64,000 nucleotides of DNA from CAZGRP01 sp964527995. GTDB lineage: Bacteria; Zhuqueibacterota; Zhuqueibacteria; Oceanimicrobiales; CAZGRP01. Positions within the stretch are counted from its first letter, which is position 1; every line of letters starts with the position of its first letter. Of the stretch, positions 53,944 to 63,643 are shown one piece after another. The position numbers and the translations under genes were made by a program. The stretch lies in NCBI GenBank assembly GCA_964527995.1, contig CAZGRP010000004.1, positions 1-64,000 on the forward strand. The letters are read 5' to 3'. A model generated the notes under the pieces. The model did no database searches, was not told the origin of the DNA, and saw only the letters and a list, made by a program, of their open reading frames with translations.

Positions 53944-55392
53944 TTGCGTGATCTAGCTGATCTAGCCATCGACTGCGCCCGCTCGGCGGGTGCTTCCTAT
54001 GCCGATGTGCGCATCACAGAAGTGCGCAACCAGCGCATATCCACCAAGAACGGCAAGGTGGGCTCGGTTGAAGACGCGGAGAGTTATGGTTTCGGCGTGC
54101 GCGTCATCGCCGACGGCGCCTGGGGATTTGCCAGCAGTGATATCCTTGACAGGGAGAACGTGCAGCGTGTGGCCCGGGAGGCGGTGAGCATCGCCAGGGC
54201 GAGCGCGAGCCTCAAGGAACGCGACGTGGCACTGGCTCCCGAGGAGAAGCACGTCGATACCTGGGCCACGCCGATCGAGGAGGACCCTTTTGCCGTTTCG
54301 CTGGAGACCAAGCTCGGGCTGTTGTTCGAGATCGACCGCATCTGTCGCAAGGTCAAAGGAGTGGCCGTGGTCGAGGGGCACATGGGCTTTGTGCGCAAGA
54401 AACAGCTCTTCGTCAACACCGAGGGTTCGGTCATCAATCAGACCATCGTCATGAGCGGGGTTGGCTACGCTGCCACCGCCATCGAATCCGGAGAGATCCA
54501 GAAACGTTCCTACCCGAACTCGCACGGTGGGCAGTGGGAGACGCGCGGCTACGAAATCACCCGTAGCTGGCCGCTCGTCGAAAATGCCGAACGGGTTGCC
54601 GAGGAGGCGGTGGCTCTTCTGAAAGCTGACCAGTGCCCGAGTGGCGAGAAAGACCTGATCCTGGATGGATCCCAGCTCGGGCTACAGATCCATGAGTCGT
54701 GCGGCCACCCGGCGGAACTGGATCGCGTGTTGGGTATGGAAGCCAACTACGCCGGCATGAGTTTCCTGACCACCGACAAGCTTGGCAAGCTGCGGTATGG
54801 CTCGGAAGTGGTCAACCTGGTTTCCGACGCCACCCTTGAACATGGTCACGGCTGCGGCACGTTCGGCTACGATGACGAGGGCGTGCCCGCGCAGCGCTTC
54901 GACCTTGTGCGCAACGGTCTGTTCGTCGGGTATCTGACTTCGCGCGAGACGGCGGCTCTTGTCGGCCTGGAGCGCAGCAATGGCACCATGCGCGCCTCCG
55001 GATGGAACCGCATCCCCCTCATCCGCATGACCAACACCAGCCTGGAGCCGGGAGATTGGGAACTCGACGACCTCATCGCCGATACCCGCGACGGCATCTA
55101 CATGGAGACGAATCGCAGTTGGAGCATCGACGACAGGCGCTACAATTTCCAGTTCGGCACCGAAATCGCCTGGGAGATCAGGAACGGCAAGAAGGTTCGC
55201 ATGCTCCGCAACCCCACGTATAGCGGCATCACCACGGAGTTCTGGAATGCCTGTGACGCCATCTGCAGCCGCAAGCACTGGGTTCTCTGGGGTGTGCCAA
55301 ATTGCGGCAAAGGGCAGCCCAGCCAGGTGATGGCCACGGGTCATGGTGCTTCGCCGGCCCGTTTCCGCGGAATCAAGATCGGAATGGGATAG
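53944..55392 (+). CDS. tldD: TldD/PmbA-family metalloprotease (TldD type)
   Basis: A 482-residue TldD-type subunit. The zinc motif is HESCGHPAELD (about residues 249-259), the HExxxH form of the family. GSVEDAESYGFGVRVIADGAWGFAS-type sequence near residue 40-65 and the C-terminal glycine-rich GQPSQVMATGHGASPARFRG (about 455-474) complete the signature. With the next gene it probably forms the TldD/TldE heterodimer that degrades unfolded peptides or matures modified peptides. The start is TTG with GAGGAG 6 bases before it. No peptide-antibiotic precursor is obvious nearby. Confidence 0.93.
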   Translation: MRDLADLAIDCARSAGASYADVRITEVRNQRISTKNGKVGSVEDAESYGFGVRVIADGAWGFASSDILDRENVQRVAREAVSIARASASLKERDVALAPEEKHVDTWATPIEEDPFAVSLETKLGLLFEIDRICRKVKGVAVVEGHMGFVRKKQLFVNTEGSVINQTIVMSGVGYAATAIESGEIQKRSYPNSHGGQWETRGYEITRSWPLVENAERVAEEAVALLKADQCPSGEKDLILDGSQLGLQIHESCGHPAELDRVLGMEANYAGMSFLTTDKLGKLRYGSEVVNLVSDATLEHGHGCGTFGYDDEGVPAQRFDLVRNGLFVGYLTSRETAALVGLERSNGTMRASGWNRIPLIRMTNTSLEPGDWELDDLIADTRDGIYMETNRSWSIDDRRYNFQFGTEIAWEIRNGKKVRMLRNPTYSGITTEFWNACDAICSRKHWVLWGVPNCGKGQPSQVMATGHGASPARFRGIKIGMG

Positions 55393-55535
55393 ATAGGATG
55401 AGGGATGGAAAAGGGGCCAGGGGGACAGTGTGGGTTGTGGTTCGCTGCCTCTTATCGCAGAGCCAGCGACTCATGACCATCGAGCATCAACCATCTTCCA
55501 TCCAACCATAACGCATCAAACTTATTCTCAGGGCC

Positions 55536-56894
55536 ATGCTTTCTGAAGCCGAGTGCAAAGACATCATCAGCCGCCTGATCCGTTTCAGCAGTGCCGACGA
55601 GACCGAGTGTCTGCTGGCCGGCGGCCAGGACGCCTTGACGCGTTTCGCCAACAATGTCATCCATCAGAACGTGGCGGAGCAGGGCAACACACTCTCAGTG
55701 CGCGCCATTGTAGATGGACGCCAGGCACGGGCCACCACCAGCCGCTTCGACGACGACTCGCTGCGGCAGGTGGCCGACAGGGCGGTCGAGATCGCCCGCT
55801 TGATGGAGCCCGATGAAGAGCTGCTGCCGCTGACCGAGCCCGTGGCCACGCCACGCCTGGAGCATTTCGACGCGGACACGGCGGCTGTCGCTCCGCAGCA
55901 GCGGGCCGAAGGCGTGCGCCGAATCGTGCAGGCGGCGCGAGATGCAAACCTGGTCAGTGCTGGCATCTTCGAGACAGGAGAGAGCTACCTGGCTGTCGGC
56001 AATTCACGCGGCCATTTTTGCTACTATCGTCGCACCGGGGCGACCATCAGTACCACGATGACCGGGCCTACGAGTTCAGGCTATGTTCTCGACACGGCGC
56101 CTCGGCTGCGCGAATTGGATCCAGTCGTGGCCGCGCGGGCCGCTGCCCGGAAAGCAATCGACAGCGCGGAACCGATCGAGCTGGAGCCGGGCGATTACAC
56201 CGTGATCCTTGAGCCGCAGGCGGTTGCCAACCTGGTGCCGTTCCTGCTGTTCGACTACGTCGTCGGTGCCAGCAGCTTCAGCTATACGGGGGTTTCTGAG
56301 AAGAAGAGCTATTTCACCGACCGCATCGGCACGCAGGTTTTCGGCAGCAACATCACTCTGGTCGACGACGTCTTTCACCCTCTACAGGTGGGACCTGCCT
56401 TCGACTACGAAGGAGTGCCCAAGAAGCGTGTCGTGCTGGTCGAGAACGGTATCGCCAAGAACCTTATCTACTCCCGCCTGGAAGCGAAAAAGGCCGGCGT
56501 GGAGCCGACCGGTCACGGCTTGCCACTTCCGAATACCTACGGTTCCTATCCCGAAAACATCGTCCTCCTCGGAGGGAACTCGACTCTGGAGGAGATGATC
56601 GCCTCCACCGAGCGTGGCATTCTGGTCTCCCGTTTTTGGTACATTCGGTTTGTCGATTCCGCCCGTGTCATCGTCACCGGGATGACCCGGGACGGTACCT
56701 TCCTCATCGAGGACGGCCGCATCACCAGGGGGATCAAGAACATGCGCTTCAATGAAAGCCTGGTGACGATGTTGAACAACGTCTCAATGCTGTCACCCGC
56801 GGTACGCACCAGCGACGATGAGTCGGAGACGGTTTACGTTGTGCCGGCGATGAAAGTGGACCGCTTCCATTTTTCCAGCGCAACGAAGTTTTGA
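55536..56894 (+). CDS. pmbA: TldD/PmbA-family protein (TldE/PmbA type)
   Basis: A 452-residue partner subunit without the HExxxH zinc motif, as in TldE/PmbA. LAGGQDALTRFANNVIHQNV (about residues 26-45), FVLDTAPR-like central blocks and VELEPGDYTVILEPQAVANL (residues about 206-225; here IELEPGDYTV) are typical. GSYPENIVLLGGNSTLEEM is near residue 336. It sits 143 bases after tldD; that spacer has no gene, only GGATGG/CCATCC-rich sequence. The two genes together support a working TldD/TldE protease. Confidence 0.9.
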   Translation: MLSEAECKDIISRLIRFSSADETECLLAGGQDALTRFANNVIHQNVAEQGNTLSVRAIVDGRQARATTSRFDDDSLRQVADRAVEIARLMEPDEELLPLTEPVATPRLEHFDADTAAVAPQQRAEGVRRIVQAARDANLVSAGIFETGESYLAVGNSRGHFCYYRRTGATISTTMTGPTSSGYVLDTAPRLRELDPVVAARAAARKAIDSAEPIELEPGDYTVILEPQAVANLVPFLLFDYVVGASSFSYTGVSEKKSYFTDRIGTQVFGSNITLVDDVFHPLQVGPAFDYEGVPKKRVVLVENGIAKNLIYSRLEAKKAGVEPTGHGLPLPNTYGSYPENIVLLGGNSTLEEMIASTERGILVSRFWYIRFVDSARVIVTGMTRDGTFLIEDGRITRGIKNMRFNESLVTMLNNVSMLSPAVRTSDDESETVYVVPAMKVDRFHFSSATKF

Positions 56895-57100
56895 TCTGCA
56901 GGTCACCAGGGCCCGCATTTGCTTTCGTTTCGTGTACAAGAAAGAGCACGCCGCCACCCGCCACAGACGACCACGGAACTCGCTTGCCTTCGTTTCCGTG
57001 AAGATGGCCGTGCGTAGCTGTGGCAGGCCCTTTTGTGGTCTCTGTTTGGTGTCGTCCGAGTAAGGATCTTTTCCTGGGGGCATTCTCTTCGGGGTGAGCC

Positions 57101-57439
57101 ATGCGCTTCTGCGACTGGGTTCCGCTTGAGAAGTCGGGTGCAGCAGTGCCCGACAGGCCGGGGATCTTTCAGATCCGCATCGAACACGGTTTGATCCGCT
57201 ACCCGCAGGGCAAGAGTGCCATGTTCTATTACGGGTACGGGCCCAGCCTGCGCCAGGGTGTCGACGCTTTCCGGAGGAGAATTCTGCCGACACTGCGGCG
57301 AAGCGAGGAGGAGTTGCTGGTGCGCTGGATGGAGACCGAAGAAGTGGAGGCCCACTTCCGCTCCTACCTGGCTCGATTCGCAACCAAATTCGGATCTCTC
57401 CCTGAGGGGAACGAAGTACAGTTGCGTGGTAAGTCGTAG
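57101..57439 (+). CDS. Small protein, possibly of the GIY-YIG fold
   Basis: A 112-residue protein. Near the start VPDRPGIFQIRIEHGLIRYP (about residues 16-35) is followed by GKSAMFYYGYGPSLRQGVDA (about 37-56), the order PGI(Y/F)...GKS..YYG...LR seen in small GIY-YIG-like domain proteins. A helical charged C-terminus follows. This is a motif-level guess; catalytic arginine and glutamate positions cannot be confirmed. GGGGTGAG precedes the ATG. It lies alone between pmbA and the patatin gene, and the spacers on each side (about 200 bases) show no genes. Confidence 0.55.
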   Translation: MRFCDWVPLEKSGAAVPDRPGIFQIRIEHGLIRYPQGKSAMFYYGYGPSLRQGVDAFRRRILPTLRRSEEELLVRWMETEEVEAHFRSYLARFATKFGSLPEGNEVQLRGKS

Positions 57440-57642
57440 AAGCGAGATCGGTGGTGAAACTCCAACCGACTGCTGAGGGTGGCTATCCATGTGCAGCCGA
57501 CTTGCTGGATAACTTCAAGGAGATCATCGGCTTTCTCATTGAGCTCGAGTTTCTGCATCCGGCCGATGGGAAGATTTTACGGTTTTGGTCTCGTTGTAAT
57601 AAGTGAAACCAAAGACTTGCACGATGCCACGAACGAGTTTGG

Positions 57643-58731
57643 ATGGCGAAAAAGCTACCGCGGATGGACAAGGGAAACAGCAAGCCTGGCAGTGTGCGTA
57701 CCGCACTCTTGCTGTGCGGCGGCGGCCTGGCAGGCGCCATGTACGAAATCGGCTGCCTGCGTGCTCTCGATGAATCGTCGGGAGGTTCCTTCACCACCGA
57801 GCGGGTGGACTTCTACCTCGGGGTCAGCGCCGGGTCGGTGATTTCGGCCCTTCTTGCCAATAACATTTCCCCACGCGATCTTTACGACGCCGTCTGCGAC
57901 TCCAATCATCCGGTGCATTTTCGCCGTGATGACATCTACGGCTTCGATTGGGGTGAATTCGGCCGCTGTGTCGGCGGGGTGATGGCGCGTACACCCCGGC
58001 TTTTGCGTTACTTTTGGAAGAACCGATCCTGCTTCTCGTTCTCCGACGCCCTCGACTCTCTCCAGGAGTTGCTCCCCTCCGGCCTGTTCTCCTTGCGGAA
58101 TCTGGAGGCCTTCATGCGCAGGCTGCTGACCCAACCCGGGCGGACCAACGACTTCCGCCGGCTGCGAAAAAAACTGTTCATTCCTTCTTTCGAGCTCGAC
58201 ACGGGAGAACGCTGGGTGTTCGGCACCGAGGGTCTGGATGACGTACCGATCTCGGCGGCGGTGGCAGCTTCTTCCGCCCTGCCGATGTTTTTCCAGCCCT
58301 TTCCGGTGCGTGGCCACGATTTCGTAGACGGTTCCAGCGGCCATGTGGCCCACGAGGATGTCGTGGTGGAAAGAGGGGCCAACCGTCTGGTGATCATCAA
58401 CCCGACCGTGCCGGTTCGCAATGATCGCCAGACGCTGTGCATCCCCACCTTCGACGGCCACTGCGCCACCCTGCGGCGCAAGGGGCTGACCTTCGTGAGC
58501 GATCAGAGCCGCCGCATCGGTACTTGCACGCGCCTGGAGCTGGCTCTGGAACGACTGCGTGCCAGCAGACCGGAGATTGAGATTGTGTTGATCCAGCCGG
58601 TTCCACACGAGGCAACGATGTTTTTGGCCAACGTCATGAGCTACGAGGCCCGGCAGACACTGCTGCGGTACGGCTATCAAACCACCGGGGAGTTGCTGTC
58701 CCGGCGTGCCGCCAACCTGCCACGGTTGTAG
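57643..58731 (+). CDS. Patatin-like phospholipase
   Basis: A 362-residue lipid acyl hydrolase. The oxyanion loop is GGGLAGAMYEIG (residues 26-37). The nucleophile is S62 in GVSAGS (the G-x-S-x-G box), and the partner aspartate is in VDGSSGH (about residues 226-232, DG[A/G/S] motif). No signal peptide is seen, so it is probably cytoplasmic or membrane-associated. The C-terminal 120 residues lack other domains. The ribosome site before the ATG at 57643 is weak; the next ATG (57664) is possible. Confidence 0.88.
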   Translation: MAKKLPRMDKGNSKPGSVRTALLLCGGGLAGAMYEIGCLRALDESSGGSFTTERVDFYLGVSAGSVISALLANNISPRDLYDAVCDSNHPVHFRRDDIYGFDWGEFGRCVGGVMARTPRLLRYFWKNRSCFSFSDALDSLQELLPSGLFSLRNLEAFMRRLLTQPGRTNDFRRLRKKLFIPSFELDTGERWVFGTEGLDDVPISAAVAASSALPMFFQPFPVRGHDFVDGSSGHVAHEDVVVERGANRLVIINPTVPVRNDRQTLCIPTFDGHCATLRRKGLTFVSDQSRRIGTCTRLELALERLRASRPEIEIVLIQPVPHEATMFLANVMSYEARQTLLRYGYQTTGELLSRRAANLPRL

Positions 58732-58929
58732 GCCGAGCCCGCAACCAGGACGAGCCGGATGCAAAGGGCCTAGCGAGAGAGGAAGCCTCTCTTCACCGAG
58801 GCATCGCAGTTGCCGCGCCACCCGCAGCCGCTGCGTCCCACTTTTGTCTTTAAATCCTGCCGATATCTTCGTATATTTCAAGTGTCTTCGTTCGATTGAA
58901 ATCAGGTCCCATCTTAGGATTGTGTCGAT

Positions 58930-61900
58930 ATGGCTGACGACCAACTGCACCCGTTCCTGAAGCTCCTGCGCGAAAAGATCGTCGTGCTGGACGGTGCCAT
59001 GGGGACGAACATCCAGCGCCGGAACCTCTCGGCGGACGACTTCGGCGGCCTCGAAGGATGCAACGAATATCTGGTCGTCACCCGGCCGGACATCATCGAG
59101 GAGATCCATGCCTCGTTCCTGTCGGTCGGCTGTGATGCTGTGGAAACCGATTCGTTCGGCGCCAGTCGCATCGTTCTGGCTGAATACGGGCTGGCAGAGC
59201 AGGCCTACGAGCTGAATCGGCGAGCGGCGGAGCTGGCCCGGCGTGTCGCCGCGGATTTTTCCACTCCCGCGCAGCCTCGTTTCGTGGTCGGCTCCATCGG
59301 ACCCACGACCAAGCTGCCGACATTGGGCCACATTTCCTTCAGCGACATGAAGGCAGCCTACGTGGAGCAGGTTGCTGGTCTGATCGATGGCGGCGCCGAC
59401 GTGCTGCTGGCCGAAACCTGCCAGGATATCTTGCAAGCCAAGGCCGCCATCGTGGCCATCCTCGAAGTTTTCCAGCAAAAGCGGATTCGCCTGCCGGTGA
59501 TGGTGCAGGTGACCATCGAGAGTACGGGCACGATGCTGCTCGGGACCGAAATCGGCGCTGCTCTCACCGCCGTGGAGCCGTACGCTATCGATGTCTTCGG
59601 CATGAACTGCGCCACCGGCCCGGCGGAGATGTCGGATCACCTGCGTTTTTTGTCGGCCAACAGCCCGTTTCCGATCTCGGCGATCCCGAATGCAGGTATC
59701 CCGGAGAATGTCGGTGGTCAGGCATGCTACCACTTGACTCCCGAGGAACTGGCCCACCATCAGCGTCATTTTGCCCTGGACCTGGGGGTGAACATCGTCG
59801 GCGGCTGCTGCGGCACGACGGCCGACCACCTGAAGGCAGTGGTTGCGGCGGTGGCGGACATCTCACCGGAGCCACGCCGCGTGCGCTTCGAGCCGTCGGT
59901 GTCGAGTCTCTACTCGCAAATGCCGCTGCATCAGGAGCCGTCGCCGCTTATCGTTGGCGAGCGGACCAATGCCAACGGCAGCAAGCAGTTTCGGGAACTG
60001 CTGCTGAAGGAAGACTACGACGGCATGGTCAACATTGCCCGCGAGCAGTCACGGGGTGGAGCTCACGCCCTGGATGTGTGCGTCGCCTATGTCGGCCGCG
60101 ATGAGGTACGCGACATGAAGGAGGTGATTCGGCGATTCAACACGCAGGTGCAAATCCCGCTGATGATCGACTCCACCGAGCCTGCCGCCATCGAAGCGGC
60201 GCTGGAGTTGATCGGTGGCCGCGCTATCGTCAACTCGATCAACCTTGAGGACGGCGAGGAGCGCATGGCCTGGGTGCTGCCGTTGTGCAAGAAGTATGGC
60301 GCGGCGGTGATCGCTCTGACCATCGACGAAGAGGGGATGGCCAAGACAGCCTCGCGGAAATTCGAGATCGCCCGGCGTATCTACGACCTGGCCACCGGCA
60401 AGTATGGCATGCGGCCCCAGGATCTGATTTTCGATGCACTTACGTTCACGCTCGGTAGCGGTGACGAGGAGTTCCGGCGCGCCGGCATCGAGACCCTCGA
60501 AGCCATCCGAAGGATCAAGGAGGGGCTGCCTGGCGTCTGGACTCTGCTGGGCGTGAGCAATATCAGTTTCGGATTGGCACCCGAGATCAGGCATGTCCTG
60601 AACAGCGTTTTTCTGCACACTGCCATTGAATACGGTCTCGACGCCGCGATCGTCAACGCTGCCCGCATCATGCCTCTCTACAAAATCAGCGAGGAAGAGC
60701 GGGAACTCTGCCGCCGGCTCATCTTTGACGAGCGCCGCCAGGGGTATGACCCTCTCGTCGCCCTGATGTCCTATTTCGAACCAAAGGCAGGTGCAGGCAC
60801 GACAGTCCGCCAGCAAAGTCAGCCTCCGGCCAGGGTAGAGGAGGCGCTCAAGCAGCGAATCATCGACGGCGACAAGGCGGGGCTGGAAAACGATCTCGAC
60901 CGCGCCTTAAAGAAGTACTCCCCTTTGCAGATCATCAACGAGTTCCTTCTGGATGGGATGAAGGTGGTCGGCGAGCTGTTCGGTTCGGGAGAAATGCAGT
61001 TGCCGTTCGTACTGCAGTCGGCGGAGACCATGAAGGCGGCCGTGGCCTATCTGGAACGATTCATGGAAAAGGCCGACGCCGTGAACAAGGGCACCATGGT
61101 GATTGCCACCGTCAAGGGCGACGTGCACGACATCGGCAAGAATCTGGTGGACATTATCCTGAGCAACAATGGATATCGTGTGATCAATCTGGGGATCAAG
61201 GTGCCGATCGATACCATCCTGCAGGCCGCCAGGGAACACAACGCCGACGCCATCGGCATGAGCGGCTTGCTGGTGAAGTCGACCGCCATCATGAAGGAAA
61301 ACCTCGAGGTCCTGAAAGAGCGCGGTGTTCGTGTGCCGGTAGTCCTGGGGGGAGCGGCCCTGACCCGGCGTTTCGTTGAGGAGGACCTGCGCCGCATCTA
61401 CGACGGCGTCCTGGAATACGCCCCCGATGCCTTCGCCGGGCTTTATTTCATGGATCGAATTACCAACAGAGAGGAAAAGCAGGCGGGTTCGAGTCGTGCA
61501 GGCGGCGGCCAGGAGACGAGAGAGTCTCAGGAGCTCGCTGCCACCGACGAGGTTGCAGAGCCGCGCTCCAGGCCGGGACGGGCGGTTCCTGCTGTTGAAG
61601 AAGGGCAAGCCGAAGTTCGCCGTTCCGCCCACGTGACGGCCCTGGTCGACATCCCTCCGCCACCGTTCTACGGCACCAGGGTTGTCAACGACGTGCCTCT
61701 CGAGGAGGTGTTTCCCTACGTCAACGAAATCGCACTCATCCGCGGGCAGTGGCAGGTGAAGCGCGGGCGGCGGCCGCCGGCTGAATACGAGAAGGTGCTG
61801 CGCGAAAAGATCTACCCGGCCTACGAGGAGCTGAAGAAGCGTTGCATCGAAGAGCGGCTCCTCGAGCCCCAAGTAGTGTACGGCTACTTCCCGGTGCAGT

Positions 61901-62445
61901 CGGACGGCAACGACGTGATCGTATACCGCGAGGACCAGCGCACCGAGTGGCTGCGGTTCACGTTCCCAAGGCAAAAGGGGAGACGGCAACTCAGTCTGGC
62001 CGACTTTTTTGCCCCGGTTGGTTCGCGCCGCATGGATGTTCTTGGGGCTATGGTTGTCACCGTCGGAGCGCGGGCCTCGGAGGTGGCCCGCAAGCTCTAC
62101 GAAGAGAGCCGGTACCAGGAGTACCTCTACTTTCACGGCTTGAGCGTCGAGACTGCCGAGGCCCTGGCCGAGTATTGGCACAAGCGCATGCGCCAGGAGC
62201 TCGGCATCGCTGGCGAGGACGCCAAAGAGATCCGCAAGTTGTTCTCCCAGGGATATCGTGGATCTCGTTTCAGCTTCGGTTATCCCGCCTGCCCTGAGCT
62301 CAGCGACCAGGTGAAGCTCTTCGAGATGCTGCGCCCAGAGCGCATCGGAGTGACCTTGTCCGAGGGCTACCAGATGGTGCCCGAGCAGTCGACTTCGGCC
62401 ATCATCGTGCACCACCCCCAGGCGAGATACTTCAATGTGGATTGA
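58930..62445 (+). CDS. metH: Cobalamin-dependent methionine synthase
   Basis: A full-length 1171-residue MetH. Order: homocysteine domain (about 1-320; VLDGAMGTNIQ, the zinc cysteines in GMNCATGP near 226 and GGCCGTT near 293), pterin-binding domain (about 335-610; PLIVGERTNANGSKQFRELL), B12 cap helices and B12 domain (about 640-850; the cobalt-binding histidine in GDVHDIGKN near 731, GMSGLLVKS), a charged low-complexity linker (about 850-905) and the SAM activation domain (about 905-1171; RFSFGYPACPELSDQ). The presence of the activation domain shows a self-reactivating enzyme. The 198 bases upstream carry no SAM, SAH or cobalamin riboswitch that I can recognise. Confidence 0.96.
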   Translation: MADDQLHPFLKLLREKIVVLDGAMGTNIQRRNLSADDFGGLEGCNEYLVVTRPDIIEEIHASFLSVGCDAVETDSFGASRIVLAEYGLAEQAYELNRRAAELARRVAADFSTPAQPRFVVGSIGPTTKLPTLGHISFSDMKAAYVEQVAGLIDGGADVLLAETCQDILQAKAAIVAILEVFQQKRIRLPVMVQVTIESTGTMLLGTEIGAALTAVEPYAIDVFGMNCATGPAEMSDHLRFLSANSPFPISAIPNAGIPENVGGQACYHLTPEELAHHQRHFALDLGVNIVGGCCGTTADHLKAVVAAVADISPEPRRVRFEPSVSSLYSQMPLHQEPSPLIVGERTNANGSKQFRELLLKEDYDGMVNIAREQSRGGAHALDVCVAYVGRDEVRDMKEVIRRFNTQVQIPLMIDSTEPAAIEAALELIGGRAIVNSINLEDGEERMAWVLPLCKKYGAAVIALTIDEEGMAKTASRKFEIARRIYDLATGKYGMRPQDLIFDALTFTLGSGDEEFRRAGIETLEAIRRIKEGLPGVWTLLGVSNISFGLAPEIRHVLNSVFLHTAIEYGLDAAIVNAARIMPLYKISEEERELCRRLIFDERRQGYDPLVALMSYFEPKAGAGTTVRQQSQPPARVEEALKQRIIDGDKAGLENDLDRALKKYSPLQIINEFLLDGMKVVGELFGSGEMQLPFVLQSAETMKAAVAYLERFMEKADAVNKGTMVIATVKGDVHDIGKNLVDIILSNNGYRVINLGIKVPIDTILQAAREHNADAIGMSGLLVKSTAIMKENLEVLKERGVRVPVVLGGAALTRRFVEEDLRRIYDGVLEYAPDAFAGLYFMDRITNREEKQAGSSRAGGGQETRESQELAATDEVAEPRSRPGRAVPAVEEGQAEVRRSAHVTALVDIPPPPFYGTRVVNDVPLEEVFPYVNEIALIRGQWQVKRGRRPPAEYEKVLREKIYPAYEELKKRCIEERLLEPQVVYGYFPVQSDGNDVIVYREDQRTEWLRFTFPRQKGRRQLSLADFFAPVGSRRMDVLGAMVVTVGARASEVARKLYEESRYQEYLYFHGLSVETAEALAEYWHKRMRQELGIAGEDAKEIRKLFSQGYRGSRFSFGYPACPELSDQVKLFEMLRPERIGVTLSEGYQMVPEQSTSAIIVHHPQARYFNVD

Positions 62446-62528
62446 ATGAAGAAGGCGGGGCAAACCAGAGTTCAAGTGGGCTGGTGCTCTCAGAAGTGAT
62501 TCGAGACTTCGGATGGAGCGAACCACGC

Positions 62529-63620
62529 ATGAGGAAACTCGTGGCGCCACAGACAGTGGATCCACCCGGTCACCGCGTCTCCACAGTCGACCCCACCCTC
62601 ACCGGCATCGTTGGGCTCGATCGTGATGAGATGGCGGCCCTGGTGAGCTCCCTGGGCGAGCCTCGGTTCCGCGCCGACCAGCTCTTCCAGTGGGTCTACC
62701 GACGCGGTGTCTCGTCCTTTGCAGAGATGAGCAACTTGCCAGCCAGGCTGCGCCAGCGCCTCGCAGAGGCCGCTCGCATCGGCTGGTTGAGGCATATCCT
62801 CAGTCAGCGCTCTGCTGTCGATGGCACCGTGAAGTTTCTTTTCGAACTCCCCGACGGCCGGCACATCGAAAGCGTCTTGATATGCGAACAGGATCGCCAT
62901 ACGCTCTGCGTTTCCACGCAGGTGGGGTGTGCCATCGACTGCCAGTTTTGCGCCACCGGACGAATGGGATTCGTGAGAAATCTGACCGCCGGCGAGATCG
63001 TGGATCAGCTACTCGTTGTGCAGCGGCTCGAGGACGTGCGCCTGACCAATCTCGTGCTCATGGGCATGGGGGAGCCTTTTCACAACTACGAGGCCGCAAT
63101 CAAGGCATGCCAGCTGATCAGCGACCCGGACGGTATTGGCATGAGTGCGCGCCATATCGTGGTGTCCACCAGCGGGCTGGTTCCGCAGATCTTGCGATTC
63201 GCCGAGGAAGGACACAGGTACCGGCTGGCGATCTCACTGAATGCGACCACCGACCGGTTGCGCGATCAGCTCATGCCGCTCAATCGCCGCTGGCCGTTGC
63301 AGCAGCTTTTGAAGGCGGCGGACTTCTACGTTCGCAAGACGGGCTCCGCCGTGACTTTCGAGTATGTCCTCATGGAGGGGCTGAATGATTCTCTGGACGA
63401 CGCCCGGCGATTGAAGCAGATGTTGCGGCCCCTGCGCTGCAAGTTGAACCTGATCCCCTACAACGCCACGAAGGGACCTTTCCGTCGTCCCTCGGAGGAA
63501 CGCCTGCTCCAATTCTATCGCCAGTTGGAAGGGATGCGCGTACCGGTAACCATCCGCTGGAGCCGAGGGACCGACATCGATGCGGCTTGCGGTCAACTTG
63601 CGACTGCCGAGGGGGCCTGA
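62529..63620 (+). CDS. rlmN: 23S rRNA (adenine(2503)-C(2))-methyltransferase RlmN
   Basis: A 363-residue radical-SAM methyltransferase for A2503 of 23S rRNA and A37 of tRNA. The cluster motif is C134-x3-C138-x2-C141 (CAIDCQFC), followed by ATGRMGF. VLMGMGEPFHNYEA (about residues 178-191), STSGLVPQI, and LAISLNATTDRLRDQLMP (about 234-251) are RlmN/Cfr blocks. The second catalytic cysteine lies in the C-terminal IDAACGQL (about 352-359). GGAG stands 10 bases before the ATG at 62529; a frame overlapping metH at 62442 is longer than the family needs. Confidence 0.94.
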   Translation: MRKLVAPQTVDPPGHRVSTVDPTLTGIVGLDRDEMAALVSSLGEPRFRADQLFQWVYRRGVSSFAEMSNLPARLRQRLAEAARIGWLRHILSQRSAVDGTVKFLFELPDGRHIESVLICEQDRHTLCVSTQVGCAIDCQFCATGRMGFVRNLTAGEIVDQLLVVQRLEDVRLTNLVLMGMGEPFHNYEAAIKACQLISDPDGIGMSARHIVVSTSGLVPQILRFAEEGHRYRLAISLNATTDRLRDQLMPLNRRWPLQQLLKAADFYVRKTGSAVTFEYVLMEGLNDSLDDARRLKQMLRPLRCKLNLIPYNATKGPFRRPSEERLLQFYRQLEGMRVPVTIRWSRGTDIDAACGQLATAEGA

Positions 63621-63643
63621 AAGAGCCGTGATGTAAAGGCTGA

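Noticed and set aside
57004..57063. 19-codon cysteine-containing ORF (ATG GCC GTG ... TAA)
   Set aside because: Very short, without ribosome site or conserved features.
58732..58929. SAM, SAH or cobalamin riboswitch before metH
   Set aside because: Expected there, but none of the conserved cores is visible; only an imperfect hairpin (GAGAGAGG/CCTCTCTT) is seen.
57655..59829. A 724-codon minus-strand frame
   Set aside because: Shadow of patatin and metH on the other strand, with the same composition bias and no ribosome site.
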